Of a stretch of 41,058 nucleotides of DNA, positions 33,155-41,058 are shown one piece after another. Both the position numbers and the translations under genes were made by a program. Location: positions 1 to 41,058 of the forward strand of contig JACCTI010000385.1 in assembly GCA_013812515.1 (NCBI GenBank), read 5' to 3'. Origin of the DNA: Chthoniobacterales bacterium (GTDB lineage Bacteria > Verrucomicrobiota > Verrucomicrobiia > Chthoniobacterales > UBA10450). Every line of letters begins with the position of its first letter. Position 1 is the stretch's first letter. The notes under the pieces are model-generated. The model did no database searches. It had not been told where the DNA came from and saw nothing but the letters and a program-made list of their open reading frames with translations.

Positions 33155-34081
33155 TTGCACGGGAGCGCCTTTTCGCTGAGCCTGCCCGCGGTGGAGCAGG
33201 AAATAGACTCTTTCATTCGTTTTCTCGCGACCGAGCGGGGTCTCTCCGACAATTACCAGCTCTCCACGCGCCGCTCGCTTGCGGAATTCGCGGAGTGGTG
33301 TTCGCGTGCGCGTAAAATCACGACGGCACGCGACGTGACGCTGCCACTACTCAGCGAATATCTGGGCGGGCAGAAACGCCGCGGCTTGGCAGCGTCTTCC
33401 ATCAAGCTCGTCGTCGTAGCATTGAAGATCTTCTTCCGCTTTCTTTTGACGAAGGGACGCATTGACCGCGATCCCGCGGAGACCCTCGCGTTACCGCGCA
33501 TCGAACGCTACCTCCCGGAAACGCTGAACGAAATTCAGGTTGAGCAATTGATCGAAAGCATCAATACAACGCATCCGCGTGGCTTGCGCGACCGCGCCAT
33601 CATGGAGCTTCTTTATGCGAGCGGATTGCGCATCTCGGAGTTGGCAAATGCCCGGCTGGAGAACTTTAATCCGGAGGAGCGCATCCTGCGCGTGACCGGA
33701 AAAGGCAACAAGATGCGGCTCGTGCCGGTGGGCGCGAAAGCCTGTGCCGCGCTCGCCGCCTACGTTTCTGCGGAGCGCCCTAAGCTCGTGAAGCCGCGGA
33801 CCGGCAGTGAGATATTCCTCTCCACGCGCGGGACAAAGTTAACGACCGTTCGCCTGTGGCAGATCGTGAAGGAGCGCGCGAAGCAATCAGGACTCGAGGC
33901 GAATATCTATCCTCACCTGCTGAGGCACAGCTTCGCGACACACCTGCTCGGCAATGGCGCTGACCTTCGCATCATTCAGGAAATGCTCGGACACGCCGAT
34001 ATTTCGACCACGCAGGTCTACACGCACGTCGATCAGCAGCGGCTAAAAGCGGTGCATCGCAAATTTCATCCACGCGCCTGA
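33155..34081 (+). CDS. xerD: XerC/XerD-type tyrosine recombinase
   Basis: A TTG at 33155 opens 308 residues. The N-terminal SAM-like domain (EIDSFIRFLATERGLSDN) is followed by the catalytic domain with the R-K-H-R-H-Y set: ASGLRISELANARL, VTGKGNKMRLVPVG, HLLRHSFATHLLGNGADL and LGHADISTTQVYTHV. Xer enzymes resolve chromosome dimers at dif. Length and lack of flanking repeats fit a housekeeping Xer rather than a phage integrase. Whether it is XerC or XerD cannot be settled here. A GTG or ATG start farther in is possible. Confidence 0.9.
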   Translation: MHGSAFSLSLPAVEQEIDSFIRFLATERGLSDNYQLSTRRSLAEFAEWCSRARKITTARDVTLPLLSEYLGGQKRRGLAASSIKLVVVALKIFFRFLLTKGRIDRDPAETLALPRIERYLPETLNEIQVEQLIESINTTHPRGLRDRAIMELLYASGLRISELANARLENFNPEERILRVTGKGNKMRLVPVGAKACAALAAYVSAERPKLVKPRTGSEIFLSTRGTKLTTVRLWQIVKERAKQSGLEANIYPHLLRHSFATHLLGNGADLRIIQEMLGHADISTTQVYTHVDQQRLKAVHRKFHPRA

Positions 34082-34199
34082 TTCTGCTCCGGGAGCACAA
34101 CCGCTGTTCCGTTCGCACGCTCACGCGGTTGCTACGCGATTCGGCTGCATGTCCGTCCGTGCTTGGCGGCTGCGCGGCGGGGGTTAGAATGGCGGAACG

Positions 34200-36005
34200 A
34201 TGAGACGATTTACCCTGCTCCTGCTGGCGGGCGCAGTGGCGGCTTTCGCAGTTTGGTTCGTGATGCGCGGCAAGCTGGCGAAGCCCTCCAGCTCCGCGGT
34301 GACTTCACTCCTGCCGGGCGACACGGTCGCGTTCATCCACTTGCCCGACCTGAACGGCAGCCGAGCGAAGTGGCACAAGACCGAGATCTACAAACTCTGG
34401 CGGGAACCGGCGTTGCAGGAGTTCCTGCAGCGGCCTCTCTCGAAATATTCAGCAGCCGGCACCTCGCGCGATCCGCTGGAAGAACTCGAGCCGCTCGAGA
34501 TGAAGGATGCGTTCCTGGCGATCACTTCATGGGAAAACAACCACCTGAAGATGCTCGGCGGATTTCGTTTCAAAGGAAGCGCGGAGGAGGCGGAGAAGGT
34601 GATCGGAAAGTGGCGCACGCGCATGCAGCAGAATGCGCCCAGTGCGCAGGGCGAGACTATACCGTATCAACAGCACTCGATCGACTTGATGAGACAAGAC
34701 GCGGTCACGGTGGCTACCGCTTACGACGGCCATTGGTTCTTCGCGGCCAACGATGTGGCTGCGCTCCAGGCATTGCTGGACCGTGCAGACGAGCGCGTGA
34801 AAGATCCGGGGAGCACGCTGGCGCAAGAAGAAAGCTTCACCGCTGCGTTCCAGCACATGCCGCTCAACTACGCCGCCTTTGCCTACGCGCGAGTGGATCG
34901 CTACCTCGATCGTCTGTCAAAGGCAGTGCCAAACTCCGCCTCAGCAGGCGAACAGCTCGGCATGCTTCGGCAGGTGCGAAGCGTGGCCGCGGCCTCGAGC
35001 ATCGATAACGGGCGGTTCCGTGACGTCCTGTTTCTCGCGATGCCCAAGCGTCAGGACGTGGGCGATCTCACGCGCAGTTCGCTTTCGCTCGCCACATCTG
35101 ACTCGTTTCTCTACAGCGCGGGTTTCCTGAAGCTGCCCAGCGAGCTACCTGCGGCCGCCGCCACGTCTCCGGCTGAAAGAACCGGCCTGCCCGCCATGTT
35201 CCACCGAGCGATCGCAGCCTTGGCTTCAACGGGAGTGACGATGCAGGACTGGAACAGCGCATTCGGCCCAGAGTTTGGGATCATTGGAAATTGGGCCGAG
35301 AACGCACGTCTGCCTGCATTCTCGGTCAGCCTGCCGGTCAAGGATTTGGCGAAGGCGAAAACGATAATTAGGGCCCTGACGGCAGCGACGAGGGAGGACG
35401 AAACCTGGACGCGATCGGAAAAGGATAGCGTGACATATTTCTCGCGCCCGCCTGTTAGCCCGATGGTGCCCGTGGCGCCGACTCTGGCGCTCTCCGATCG
35501 CCTGCTCCTTCTCGGACAGGATCCCGCCGCGGCCGAAGACGCCGTCCGTCGCAGTACGGCTGGCCATTCAGCTTTGGCCGAGTCGAATACTTACAAAGGA
35601 GCGGCGCGCCTGGTGGCGCCGCCGAAACATGCGTTCACCTATCTCGACATGCCGTTGCTCTACACCCGCCTGGACGCGGCGGTCCGGCCGATGCTTGTGA
35701 TGGCGGCGGCGTTCATGCCCCGGATCGGAGAAACGGTGGATCTTTCCAAGCTCCCGAACGCGGAGGTGATCACTAAGCACCTTGGTTCAGTGGTTGTTTC
35801 GCAGAGCTACGACACCGACGGGTACATGACGGAATCGGCTGGGCCGATTTCGCTCTACCCGGCCGTGATCGGAATCGGCGTGGCAACCGGCGCGAGTTCT
35901 ACCTTGTTTCGCTCGCCACCAGCCAGGAATCTTCAGCCGGGGCGTAGTCCTGCGCCTGCGGCACCTCCGGTGCCACCCAGCCCGACACCTGACGAGGCGC
36001 GGTAG
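34200..36005 (+). CDS. Large membrane-anchored hypothetical protein
   Basis: The 601-residue product has an N-terminal signal anchor (RRFTLLLLAGAVAAFAVWFV) and then an extracytoplasmic region opening SLLPGDTVAFIHLPDLNGSR, a pattern that resembles DUF3352-like proteins. Several internal segments repeat the theme of a predicted hydrophobic strand then Leu/Asp-rich helix (DGHWFFAANDVAALQALLDR, LSDRLLLLGQDPAAAEDAVR), suggesting an internal duplication. The last 40 residues are Pro-rich. No enzyme motif is seen. It stands alone after the recombinase. Confidence 0.75.
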   Translation: MRRFTLLLLAGAVAAFAVWFVMRGKLAKPSSSAVTSLLPGDTVAFIHLPDLNGSRAKWHKTEIYKLWREPALQEFLQRPLSKYSAAGTSRDPLEELEPLEMKDAFLAITSWENNHLKMLGGFRFKGSAEEAEKVIGKWRTRMQQNAPSAQGETIPYQQHSIDLMRQDAVTVATAYDGHWFFAANDVAALQALLDRADERVKDPGSTLAQEESFTAAFQHMPLNYAAFAYARVDRYLDRLSKAVPNSASAGEQLGMLRQVRSVAAASSIDNGRFRDVLFLAMPKRQDVGDLTRSSLSLATSDSFLYSAGFLKLPSELPAAAATSPAERTGLPAMFHRAIAALASTGVTMQDWNSAFGPEFGIIGNWAENARLPAFSVSLPVKDLAKAKTIIRALTAATREDETWTRSEKDSVTYFSRPPVSPMVPVAPTLALSDRLLLLGQDPAAAEDAVRRSTAGHSALAESNTYKGAARLVAPPKHAFTYLDMPLLYTRLDAAVRPMLVMAAAFMPRIGETVDLSKLPNAEVITKHLGSVVVSQSYDTDGYMTESAGPISLYPAVIGIGVATGASSTLFRSPPARNLQPGRSPAPAAPPVPPSPTPDEAR

Positions 36006-36111
36006 CCGTGCTGGTTAGTCACATCGACGTCATGCGGAGCGGCTGAATTTGCGGGGATTTCCCGGAGAAAACTGCTGTCAAGTTTCTAAGATATGTTATC
36101 GTCTGCGCCCT

Positions 36112-36450
36112 ATGGCCATCCTGAAGAAAAACGCATTTTCCCGTAGAGTTCCTGACCTCGTGACTGAGGAACTGGTTGCCGTGCTCTCACGTCGCGCTTC
36201 CTTCGAGTTCAAGCAACTCTTCGAGATCGTCCACGAAAATCTGCGGGCCCGGAATGCGGCCAGTGGTGGCGAGGAAATGCTGCGCCTGCGAGCGTATGAA
36301 AAGCTTCAGAACCTTGTCTCGCGCGGTGCGGTGAAGAAAACCGGCAAGAAATACAAGGGCCTGCCGGCGGCGCTGGCTCAGGCGATCGCACCTCAGAACG
36401 GACACATTCCCGGCGGGGCGGCGAAGCCTGCCGTAGCGGCGGCAAAGTAA
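36112..36450 (+). CDS. Small basic hypothetical protein, winged-helix-like
   Basis: The ATG at 36112 gives 112 residues; an upstream in-frame start at 36049 adds unlikely sequence. The core (LVTEELVAVLSRRASFEFKQ, ENLRARNAASGG, LRAYEKLQNLVSRGAVKKTG) has the helix pattern and the basic wing-like end (KKTGKKYKGLP) of a winged-helix DNA-binding domain, followed by an Ala/Pro/Lys tail. No family is recognised. It lies 27 bp upstream of nuoA. Confidence 0.68.
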   Translation: MAILKKNAFSRRVPDLVTEELVAVLSRRASFEFKQLFEIVHENLRARNAASGGEEMLRLRAYEKLQNLVSRGAVKKTGKKYKGLPAALAQAIAPQNGHIPGGAAKPAVAAAK

Positions 36451-36477
36451 GCTTCCCGTCCAAGGGACGGTCTCTGC

Positions 36478-36849
36478 ATGATTCGCGATTACCTGCCCAT
36501 CCTGCTCCACATCGTGGTCGCGGTTGGATTCGCTGTTTCGGCTCTCCTCGTTAGCGTGCTGCTCGGCAAAGCCGGGAAGCGTAGCCGAATCAAAGATTCC
36601 GCCTACGAATGCGGGATGCTGCCGCAGGGCGAAGCGCAGCCGCGCTTCAGTGTCAAATTCTACCTGGTTGCGATGCTGTTCATCCTCTTCGATCTCGAGA
36701 TCGTGTTTATGTATCCGTGGGCGGTTGTTTACAAGGAGTCGGTCGTGCAGAGCAAAACCATTCTTTGGAGCATGCTGAGTTTCGTCTCCATCCTCATGGT
36801 CGGCTACGTCTACGCGCTGAAAAAAGGCGCGCTCGAGTGGAAAAAGTAG
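36478..36849 (+). CDS. nuoA: NADH-quinone oxidoreductase subunit A
   Basis: NuoA is a small membrane subunit of respiratory complex I near the quinone site. The 123-residue product has three membrane helices and the hallmark sequence YECGMLPQGEAQPRFSVKFY followed by MLFILFDLEIVFMYPWAVV. No nuoB or other complex I gene follows; a Dabb protein is next, so nuoA is separated from the usual operon or is an extra copy. Confidence 0.94.
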   Translation: MIRDYLPILLHIVVAVGFAVSALLVSVLLGKAGKRSRIKDSAYECGMLPQGEAQPRFSVKFYLVAMLFILFDLEIVFMYPWAVVYKESVVQSKTILWSMLSFVSILMVGYVYALKKGALEWKK

Positions 36850-36934
36850 GCCGCCGCACTTCGCCCTTTCCTCTCTCTGTTCTGCGGCCTTTCCGGCTTG
36901 CGCCGTCGATCTCCAACGCTAATCCTTACCGCCC

Positions 36935-37252
36935 ATGGTTCACCACGTCGCGCTCTTCAAGCTGAAACCGGACGTCACGCCGGCGCGGGTGGAAGAGATG
37001 ATGATGAAGGCGCGGATGCAGCTCCTAAAAATTCCGGAGGTGCTCAGCATCAAGTGCGGGAAACGGATCGATGCCGGAATGCCCTGGCCCTTCTTCATCG
37101 CGATCGATTTCGAGTCGATGGACAAATATGACATCTATTGTGATGATCCCGTTTACGTGAAGTTCGTCGAGGAAGTCATCAAGCCGAATGTCGCTGAGAC
37201 GCTGGCCTTGGACTTCGAAATGGACCCGGGCAAAGACGTCCAGTTCTCGTAG
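36935..37252 (+). CDS. Dabb (stress-responsive A/B barrel) domain protein
   Basis: The 105-residue protein begins MVHHVALFKLKPDVTPARVE, the characteristic opening of Dabb dimeric alpha/beta barrels, and continues with a helix, the strand VLSIKCGKRI, and FFIAIDFESMDKYDIYCDDP then YVKFVEEVIKP. Family members are small, often dimeric proteins of varied function. No specific activity can be assigned. Confidence 0.88.
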   Translation: MVHHVALFKLKPDVTPARVEEMMMKARMQLLKIPEVLSIKCGKRIDAGMPWPFFIAIDFESMDKYDIYCDDPVYVKFVEEVIKPNVAETLALDFEMDPGKDVQFS

Positions 37253-37333
37253 CCTCGGCCTGACAAATGACTCGACGGCGGCGTCGATTCATTGCTATTT
37301 GCGGAGCGCGCCGCCACCATGCGCAGGAGCGTG

Positions 37334-38545
37334 ATGCGACTCGGCTATCTCTACTCACGTTATCCGGTGCTCTCGCAGACTTTCTGCGACACGGAGATGC
37401 TCGAGCTGGAGCGGCGCGGGCTCGAACTTTCGATCGCCTCCATGTACCCACCGAAGACGCCGCTTCGGCACGAGTACTTGGCGCACTTGCGCGCTGCTGT
37501 TCACTACGCTCCGGAAAAACCTGCGATGGAGGCACTCGCGGAAAAGGCGAAGCGAAAAGGCCGCTGGCCCGAGGCGCTGATCGCACAGCACGAGGGGAAT
37601 TACGGTCCGGAATATAAAGCGGCCTTGCGCGCGCGGAACGCGCTTTTCTTCGTCGAGCTCTTCGAGCGGGAACGAATTCGACATTTCCACGTCCACTTCA
37701 CAAATCGCGCCGCGCATACCGCACTTTTTGTGAAGGCGATCAGCGGGATTCCATTCAGCGTTACCGCCCACGGACAAGACTTCATGGTAGATCTCGGAAA
37801 CGACGAACTGCTCCGCGAGATCTGCGCCGGAGCGGAGTTTGTCGGCGCAGAGACTGATTACAGCCGCGGCTTACTGGCAGCACGTTGCCCCGCATCCGCC
37901 GAGAAAATCTTCCGGATCTACAACGGCATGGATCTGAAGAAATTCGATCGCGCTATGGAGAGCCTCCGCTCTCCGGGACCCGTCCGTTTGCTGAGCGTCG
38001 GACGACTTGTCGCATTTAAGGGTTGCAACGTTTTGATCGACGCCTGCTCTGAGCTCCGCCGGAATGGCTTGGAGTTTGCGTGTGAAATCATCGGGGACGG
38101 TCCACTCCGCGGTGCTCTTGAGACGCAGATTGCGCAGCACGACCTCGCGAATCACGTCCGCCTTTCGGGTGAACGGCCACAGAGCTACGTGCTTGCTTCT
38201 CTGGCAGGATGCGACCTCTTCGTCCTCGCGGCGACAGTCGATGAGCGCGGCGCGAGCGACGTGTTTCCCACCGTGATTGCCGAAGCCATGACGAGCGGCA
38301 AAGCAGTCGTTTCTAGTACCGTCGCCGGCATTCCGGAACTGGTGGCGCAGGACGAAACGGGATTCCTCGTCCCACGAGAAGACCCGCGCGCGCTCGCTGG
38401 CGCGTTGAGGCGATTGATTGAGGATGCGGCCTTGCGGAAAGACTTCGGACGAAATGGCCGGCGAAGAATCGAAACACACTTCACGATCGAAAAGACGATC
38501 GAGCCTCTCTTGAGCCGGTTTACGAAGACACATGCGGCGCATTGA
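37334..38545 (+). CDS. GT4-family glycosyltransferase
   Basis: The ATG at 37334 is preferred because AGGAG lies 5 nt upstream; an ATG at 37319 is also in frame. The 403-residue product starts MRLGYLYSRYPVLSQTFCDT, like colanic-acid type GT4 enzymes (WcaL, AmsK group). The N-terminal Rossmann domain has HFHVHFTNRAAHTALFVK and FSVTAHGQDFMVD; the C-terminal donor domain has LLSVGRLVAFKGCNVLIDAC, IIGDGPLRGALE and the E-x7-E region FPTVIAEAMTSGKAVVSSTV. It probably adds a sugar to a cell surface polysaccharide; rfbA follows. Confidence 0.9.
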   Translation: MRLGYLYSRYPVLSQTFCDTEMLELERRGLELSIASMYPPKTPLRHEYLAHLRAAVHYAPEKPAMEALAEKAKRKGRWPEALIAQHEGNYGPEYKAALRARNALFFVELFERERIRHFHVHFTNRAAHTALFVKAISGIPFSVTAHGQDFMVDLGNDELLREICAGAEFVGAETDYSRGLLAARCPASAEKIFRIYNGMDLKKFDRAMESLRSPGPVRLLSVGRLVAFKGCNVLIDACSELRRNGLEFACEIIGDGPLRGALETQIAQHDLANHVRLSGERPQSYVLASLAGCDLFVLAATVDERGASDVFPTVIAEAMTSGKAVVSSTVAGIPELVAQDETGFLVPREDPRALAGALRRLIEDAALRKDFGRNGRRRIETHFTIEKTIEPLLSRFTKTHAAH

Positions 38546-38600
38546 CCGGGCTGGGTTTTCGGGCAGGAATGTGCGTTGCGCTCTCGGCGCAGCGTAATCG

Positions 38601-39500
38601 ATGCACAAGAAAGGGATCCTTCTCGCTGGCGGCGCAGGCACTCGCCTCTACCCGCTGACGCAGATTGTCTGCAAGCAGCTCCTGCCGATTTACGACAAGC
38701 CGATGATCTGTTATCCGCTTGCCACGCTCATGCTCGGCGGCCTGCGCGAGATTCTGATCATCTCGACGCCGAAAGATCTGCCGATGCTGAAGGATTATCT
38801 CGGCGACGGGTCACACCTTGGCGTTCGGATCGAATACGCTGAGCAGCCCAAGCCGGAAGGCATCGCGCAAGCATTTCTGATCGGCGCGGATTTCCTCGGC
38901 GAATCGGGCGCGTCGCTCATCCTCGGCGACAATATTTTCTACGGGAAACTCGACTTCTACCGCGCGGCTCTCGCGGTGAAATACGGAGCCTCCATTTTCG
39001 GCTATCAAGTGCGCGATCCGCAACGTTACGGCGTCGTCGAGTTCGGCCCCGATGGCCGCGCTGTCAGCTTGGAAGAGAAGCCGCAAGTTCCGAAGAGCCA
39101 CTTCGCAGTGCCAGGCCTTTACGTCTATGACGAACGTGTGGTCGAATTTTGCCGTAGCCTTAAACCGTCGGCCCGCGGTGAGTTGGAGATCACGGAGCTG
39201 AATTGCCTCTACCTGGAACGCAACGAACTGCAGGTAAAGCTCCTGACGCGCGGAATGGCCTGGCTTGATACCGGCACTCAAAGCAGCTTGCTCGAGGCCG
39301 GCAATTACATTGCGACGATCGAGCAGCGGCAGGGTCTGAAGATCGCCTGTCTCGAAGAAGTCGCGTTCCGAGTGGGCTTCATTGATGAGCCGCAATTAGA
39401 ACGCCTGATTAACCGTCTGCCGAAAGGCGAATACCGCGATTATCTGCGCCTCGTCTCCGATGAAGGACGCAATCCCGTTCGCCCGGAGGCGGAAGAGTAG
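38601..39500 (+). CDS. rfbA: Glucose-1-phosphate thymidylyltransferase
   Basis: RfbA makes dTDP-glucose from dTTP and glucose-1-phosphate, the first step to dTDP-rhamnose and related sugars. The 299-residue product shows GILLAGGAGTRLYPLTQIVC with KQLLPIYDKPMICYPL, LILGDNIFYG, YGVVEFGPDGRAVSLEEKP, and RGMAWLDTGTQSSLLEAGNY, all family signatures. The other dTDP-rhamnose genes (rfbBCD) are not in the window. Confidence 0.95.
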   Translation: MHKKGILLAGGAGTRLYPLTQIVCKQLLPIYDKPMICYPLATLMLGGLREILIISTPKDLPMLKDYLGDGSHLGVRIEYAEQPKPEGIAQAFLIGADFLGESGASLILGDNIFYGKLDFYRAALAVKYGASIFGYQVRDPQRYGVVEFGPDGRAVSLEEKPQVPKSHFAVPGLYVYDERVVEFCRSLKPSARGELEITELNCLYLERNELQVKLLTRGMAWLDTGTQSSLLEAGNYIATIEQRQGLKIACLEEVAFRVGFIDEPQLERLINRLPKGEYRDYLRLVSDEGRNPVRPEAEE

Positions 39501-39509
39501 GCTCAGGCG

Positions 39510-40169
39510 TTATTGTGGCTGTTCGCGCAGCAAGTGACTCGTGTCTGCGAGTAATGTCGTCACGCCGTCCGCCGCCGTCATGTCGTAGTAGCCGCGAATG
39601 ATGCCGCGACGATCGACCAGCACCGCACGGGTGCTATGCACCGGCTGCCCCAGTTCATCGGCTCCATCCGAGACTGCGAGTTTGAAGCCATCGCGCGTCA
39701 ACCCGTAAATCGCCTCCACGGCGCCGGTCAAAAAATCCCATCGCCCCGGCTGGACATGCAGGCGTTCCGCGTAATCGCGCAGAACCTCCGGTGTGTCGGT
39801 CTCGGGATCCACGCTAAACGAAACCAGATGCACGTCCGATTTTTCCAGGGGGCGCTGCATCTCCGCCATGCGACTGCTGATCAGCGGGCAGGGTCCCGGG
39901 CAGGAAGTGAAGATGAAATCAGCAATCCAAATTTTCCCTCGCAAGTCCGAGGAACCAAACGGCTGACCGTCTTGATTCGTTAGGCGAAACTCGGGGACGG
40001 TCCCGTACTGCGGAATCGCGCGGCGCGACGCCTGTTGCACTTGGGCGTGGCGCAGCCAGAAGAGCGACGCAGCTGTCGCAACTGGAATGAGGATGAGCGT
40101 GGCATACCAGGCGATCGCAGCGACCGATATCGTGCGTTTGTTGCGGGCGAGTGTGCCAGCCGTCGTCAT
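39510..40169 (-). CDS. SCO1/SenC-family copper chaperone
   Basis: SCO proteins deliver copper to the CuA site of cytochrome c oxidase. The 219-residue protein has an N-terminal membrane anchor (about 17-38) and a thioredoxin fold with the copper-binding C90-x3-C94 (TSCPGPCP) and H178 (QPVHSTRAVLVD). FSVDPETDTPEVLRDYAERL is typical. It overlaps the heme o synthase gene by 4 bp (ATGA), which supports a cytochrome oxidase assembly role. Confidence 0.94.
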   Translation of the reverse strand: MTTAGTLARNKRTISVAAIAWYATLILIPVATAASLFWLRHAQVQQASRRAIPQYGTVPEFRLTNQDGQPFGSSDLRGKIWIADFIFTSCPGPCPLISSRMAEMQRPLEKSDVHLVSFSVDPETDTPEVLRDYAERLHVQPGRWDFLTGAVEAIYGLTRDGFKLAVSDGADELGQPVHSTRAVLVDRRGIIRGYYDMTAADGVTTLLADTSHLLREQPQ

Positions 40170-41058
40170 ACCTTTGTGAAAACGAGCACCGCCATGAGGA
40201 GCGGCAGATAGATGATCGAGGTCAGGAAAAGATCCTGCGCCGATTTCGGCGTCTTCTCCCGGTGGAACCGCATAGCCATGACGATAAAACCGCTGCCAAG
40301 CGCAACTGCGCAGAATAAGTAAGCGGCACTCGTTAGGTGAACGTAGAAGGGGAATCCGCTCACGATCAGGAGCAGCATGCAGAAGAGAACACTTTGACTG
40401 GAACTGCGCGCGCCCGATTCGTCGTCACTCGAGATCATGCGAAAACCGGCACGCTTATAATCTGCGCGATACTTCCACGCGAGGGCAAAGAAGTGCGGCA
40501 TCTGCCAGAAGAACATAATGATGAAAAGACTCCACGCGCCCGGCCCGAGCTCGCCTCTAACAGCCGCCCAGCCGATCAGGGGAGGGATCGCTCCCGGGAT
40601 GGCGCCGATCAGTGTGTTTGTCGTGCTGATTCGCTTGAGCGGAGTGTAGCCGAGCACGTAGAGGAGAACGGTGACTGCGGCGAGAGTCGCCGAAAGGGAG
40701 TTGCACGCGCGCGCCAGATAAATGACGCCGGCAAGACTAAGGAATCCGCCAAGAGACAAGGCGAGAGCGGGCGACATTCTCCCTCCGGGAATCGGACGCG
40801 ACTTCGTGCGAGACATGAGTGCGTCGAGCCGGCACTCCCACCATTGATTTAGTGCGGCTGCGCCGCCAGCGGCTAACGCGGTTCCGAAGACCGCATGGAA
40901 CAAAGCCAACGGAGCGAAGCGAGGCGGGGCGCCCATGTAAAATCCGACTGCGGTCGTGACGAGCACAAGAAGGGTGAGTTGTGCCTTGACCAACTCGGCA
41001 AAATCCGAGACCCAGCCATTGGTCGAAGCATTCGGCAAGGCACCGGGGTCTAACGAGC
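40166..41058 (-). CDS. ctaB: Protoheme IX farnesyltransferase (heme o synthase), 5' end at window edge
   Basis: CtaB farnesylates heme b to heme o for terminal oxidases. The UbiA-type membrane protein has about eight to nine helices, the prenyl-diphosphate motif NQWWECRLDALMSRTKSRPI and YTPLKRISTTNTLIGAIPGA, plus FWQMPHFFALAWKYRADYKR. A TTG at 41038 would give 290 residues, but the frame is open to the edge, so the true start may lie outside. The first Asp of the usual NxxxD motif is Glu here. It is translationally coupled to the SCO1-like gene. Confidence 0.93.
   Translation of the reverse strand, partial: SLDPGALPNASTNGWVSDFAELVKAQLTLLVLVTTAVGFYMGAPPRFAPLALFHAVFGTALAAGGAAALNQWWECRLDALMSRTKSRPIPGGRMSPALALSLGGFLSLAGVIYLARACNSLSATLAAVTVLLYVLGYTPLKRISTTNTLIGAIPGAIPPLIGWAAVRGELGPGAWSLFIIMFFWQMPHFFALAWKYRADYKRAGFRMISSDDESGARSSSQSVLFCMLLLIVSGFPFYVHLTSAAYLFCAVALGSGFIVMAMRFHREKTPKSAQDLFLTSIIYLPLLMAVLVFTKV

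Noticed and set aside
1-41058. CRISPR arrays, rRNA, tRNA, prophage or insertion sequence genes
   Set aside because: No evenly spaced repeats, no cloverleaf or rRNA-like stretch and no transposase were recognised on reading; a tRNA scan was not possible here.

Overview
The window reads as a high-GC chromosome segment of a Verrucomicrobiota bacterium, possibly Chthoniobacterales-like. This is inferred from the complete division and cell wall (dcw) gene order, a MurC-MurB fusion, a GuaB3-type IMP dehydrogenase and short palindromic spacer repeats; no rRNA or tRNA gene was seen, so the placement is an inference. MurE carries a DNPR motif, which points to meso-diaminopimelate peptidoglycan.

Left end (1-3320): a family B DNA polymerase runs off the left edge on the minus strand. 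Its proofreading motifs look degraded and it carries an in-frame 78-bp palindromic repeat. A divergent secreted M20 amidohydrolase follows, then a second inverted-repeat element.

Dcw operon (3318-22800, minus strand, transcribed right to left): mraZ, rsmH, ftsL, ftsI, murE, murF, mraY, murD, a LysM membrane protein, ftsW, murG, murC-murB fusion, ddl, ftsQ, ftsA, ftsZ. Many junctions overlap by 4 bp (ATGA) or abut. In front of mraZ sit four GTGG boxes at an exact 10-bp period, a classic MraZ operator. FtsZ has an altered T7 catalytic loop.

Accessory island (22889-25531, plus strand): a 5'-truncated, frameshifted HlyD-type adaptor, a sigma-54 AAA+ activator whose Fis-type HTH lies in another frame, and three tandem very small proteins sharing a D-L-x-P-K-x-x-x-[KR]-G-G motif. 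It looks like a partly decayed secretion locus for double-glycine-like peptides and is the best candidate for an undescribed system here.

Right half (25532-41058): a small secreted protein; an ExbB-ExbD-TonB-like-zinc ribbon-GuaB3 run; fabF; a second copy of the polymerase palindrome; a sulfite-oxidase-fold protein, a UVR-motif protein and a XerC/D-type recombinase; a large membrane-anchored hypothetical; a lone nuoA, a Dabb protein, a GT4 glycosyltransferase and rfbA; and finally a SCO1-heme o synthase pair on the minus strand reaching the right edge. An octamer, CGTTAGGC, recurs about nine times across the window.
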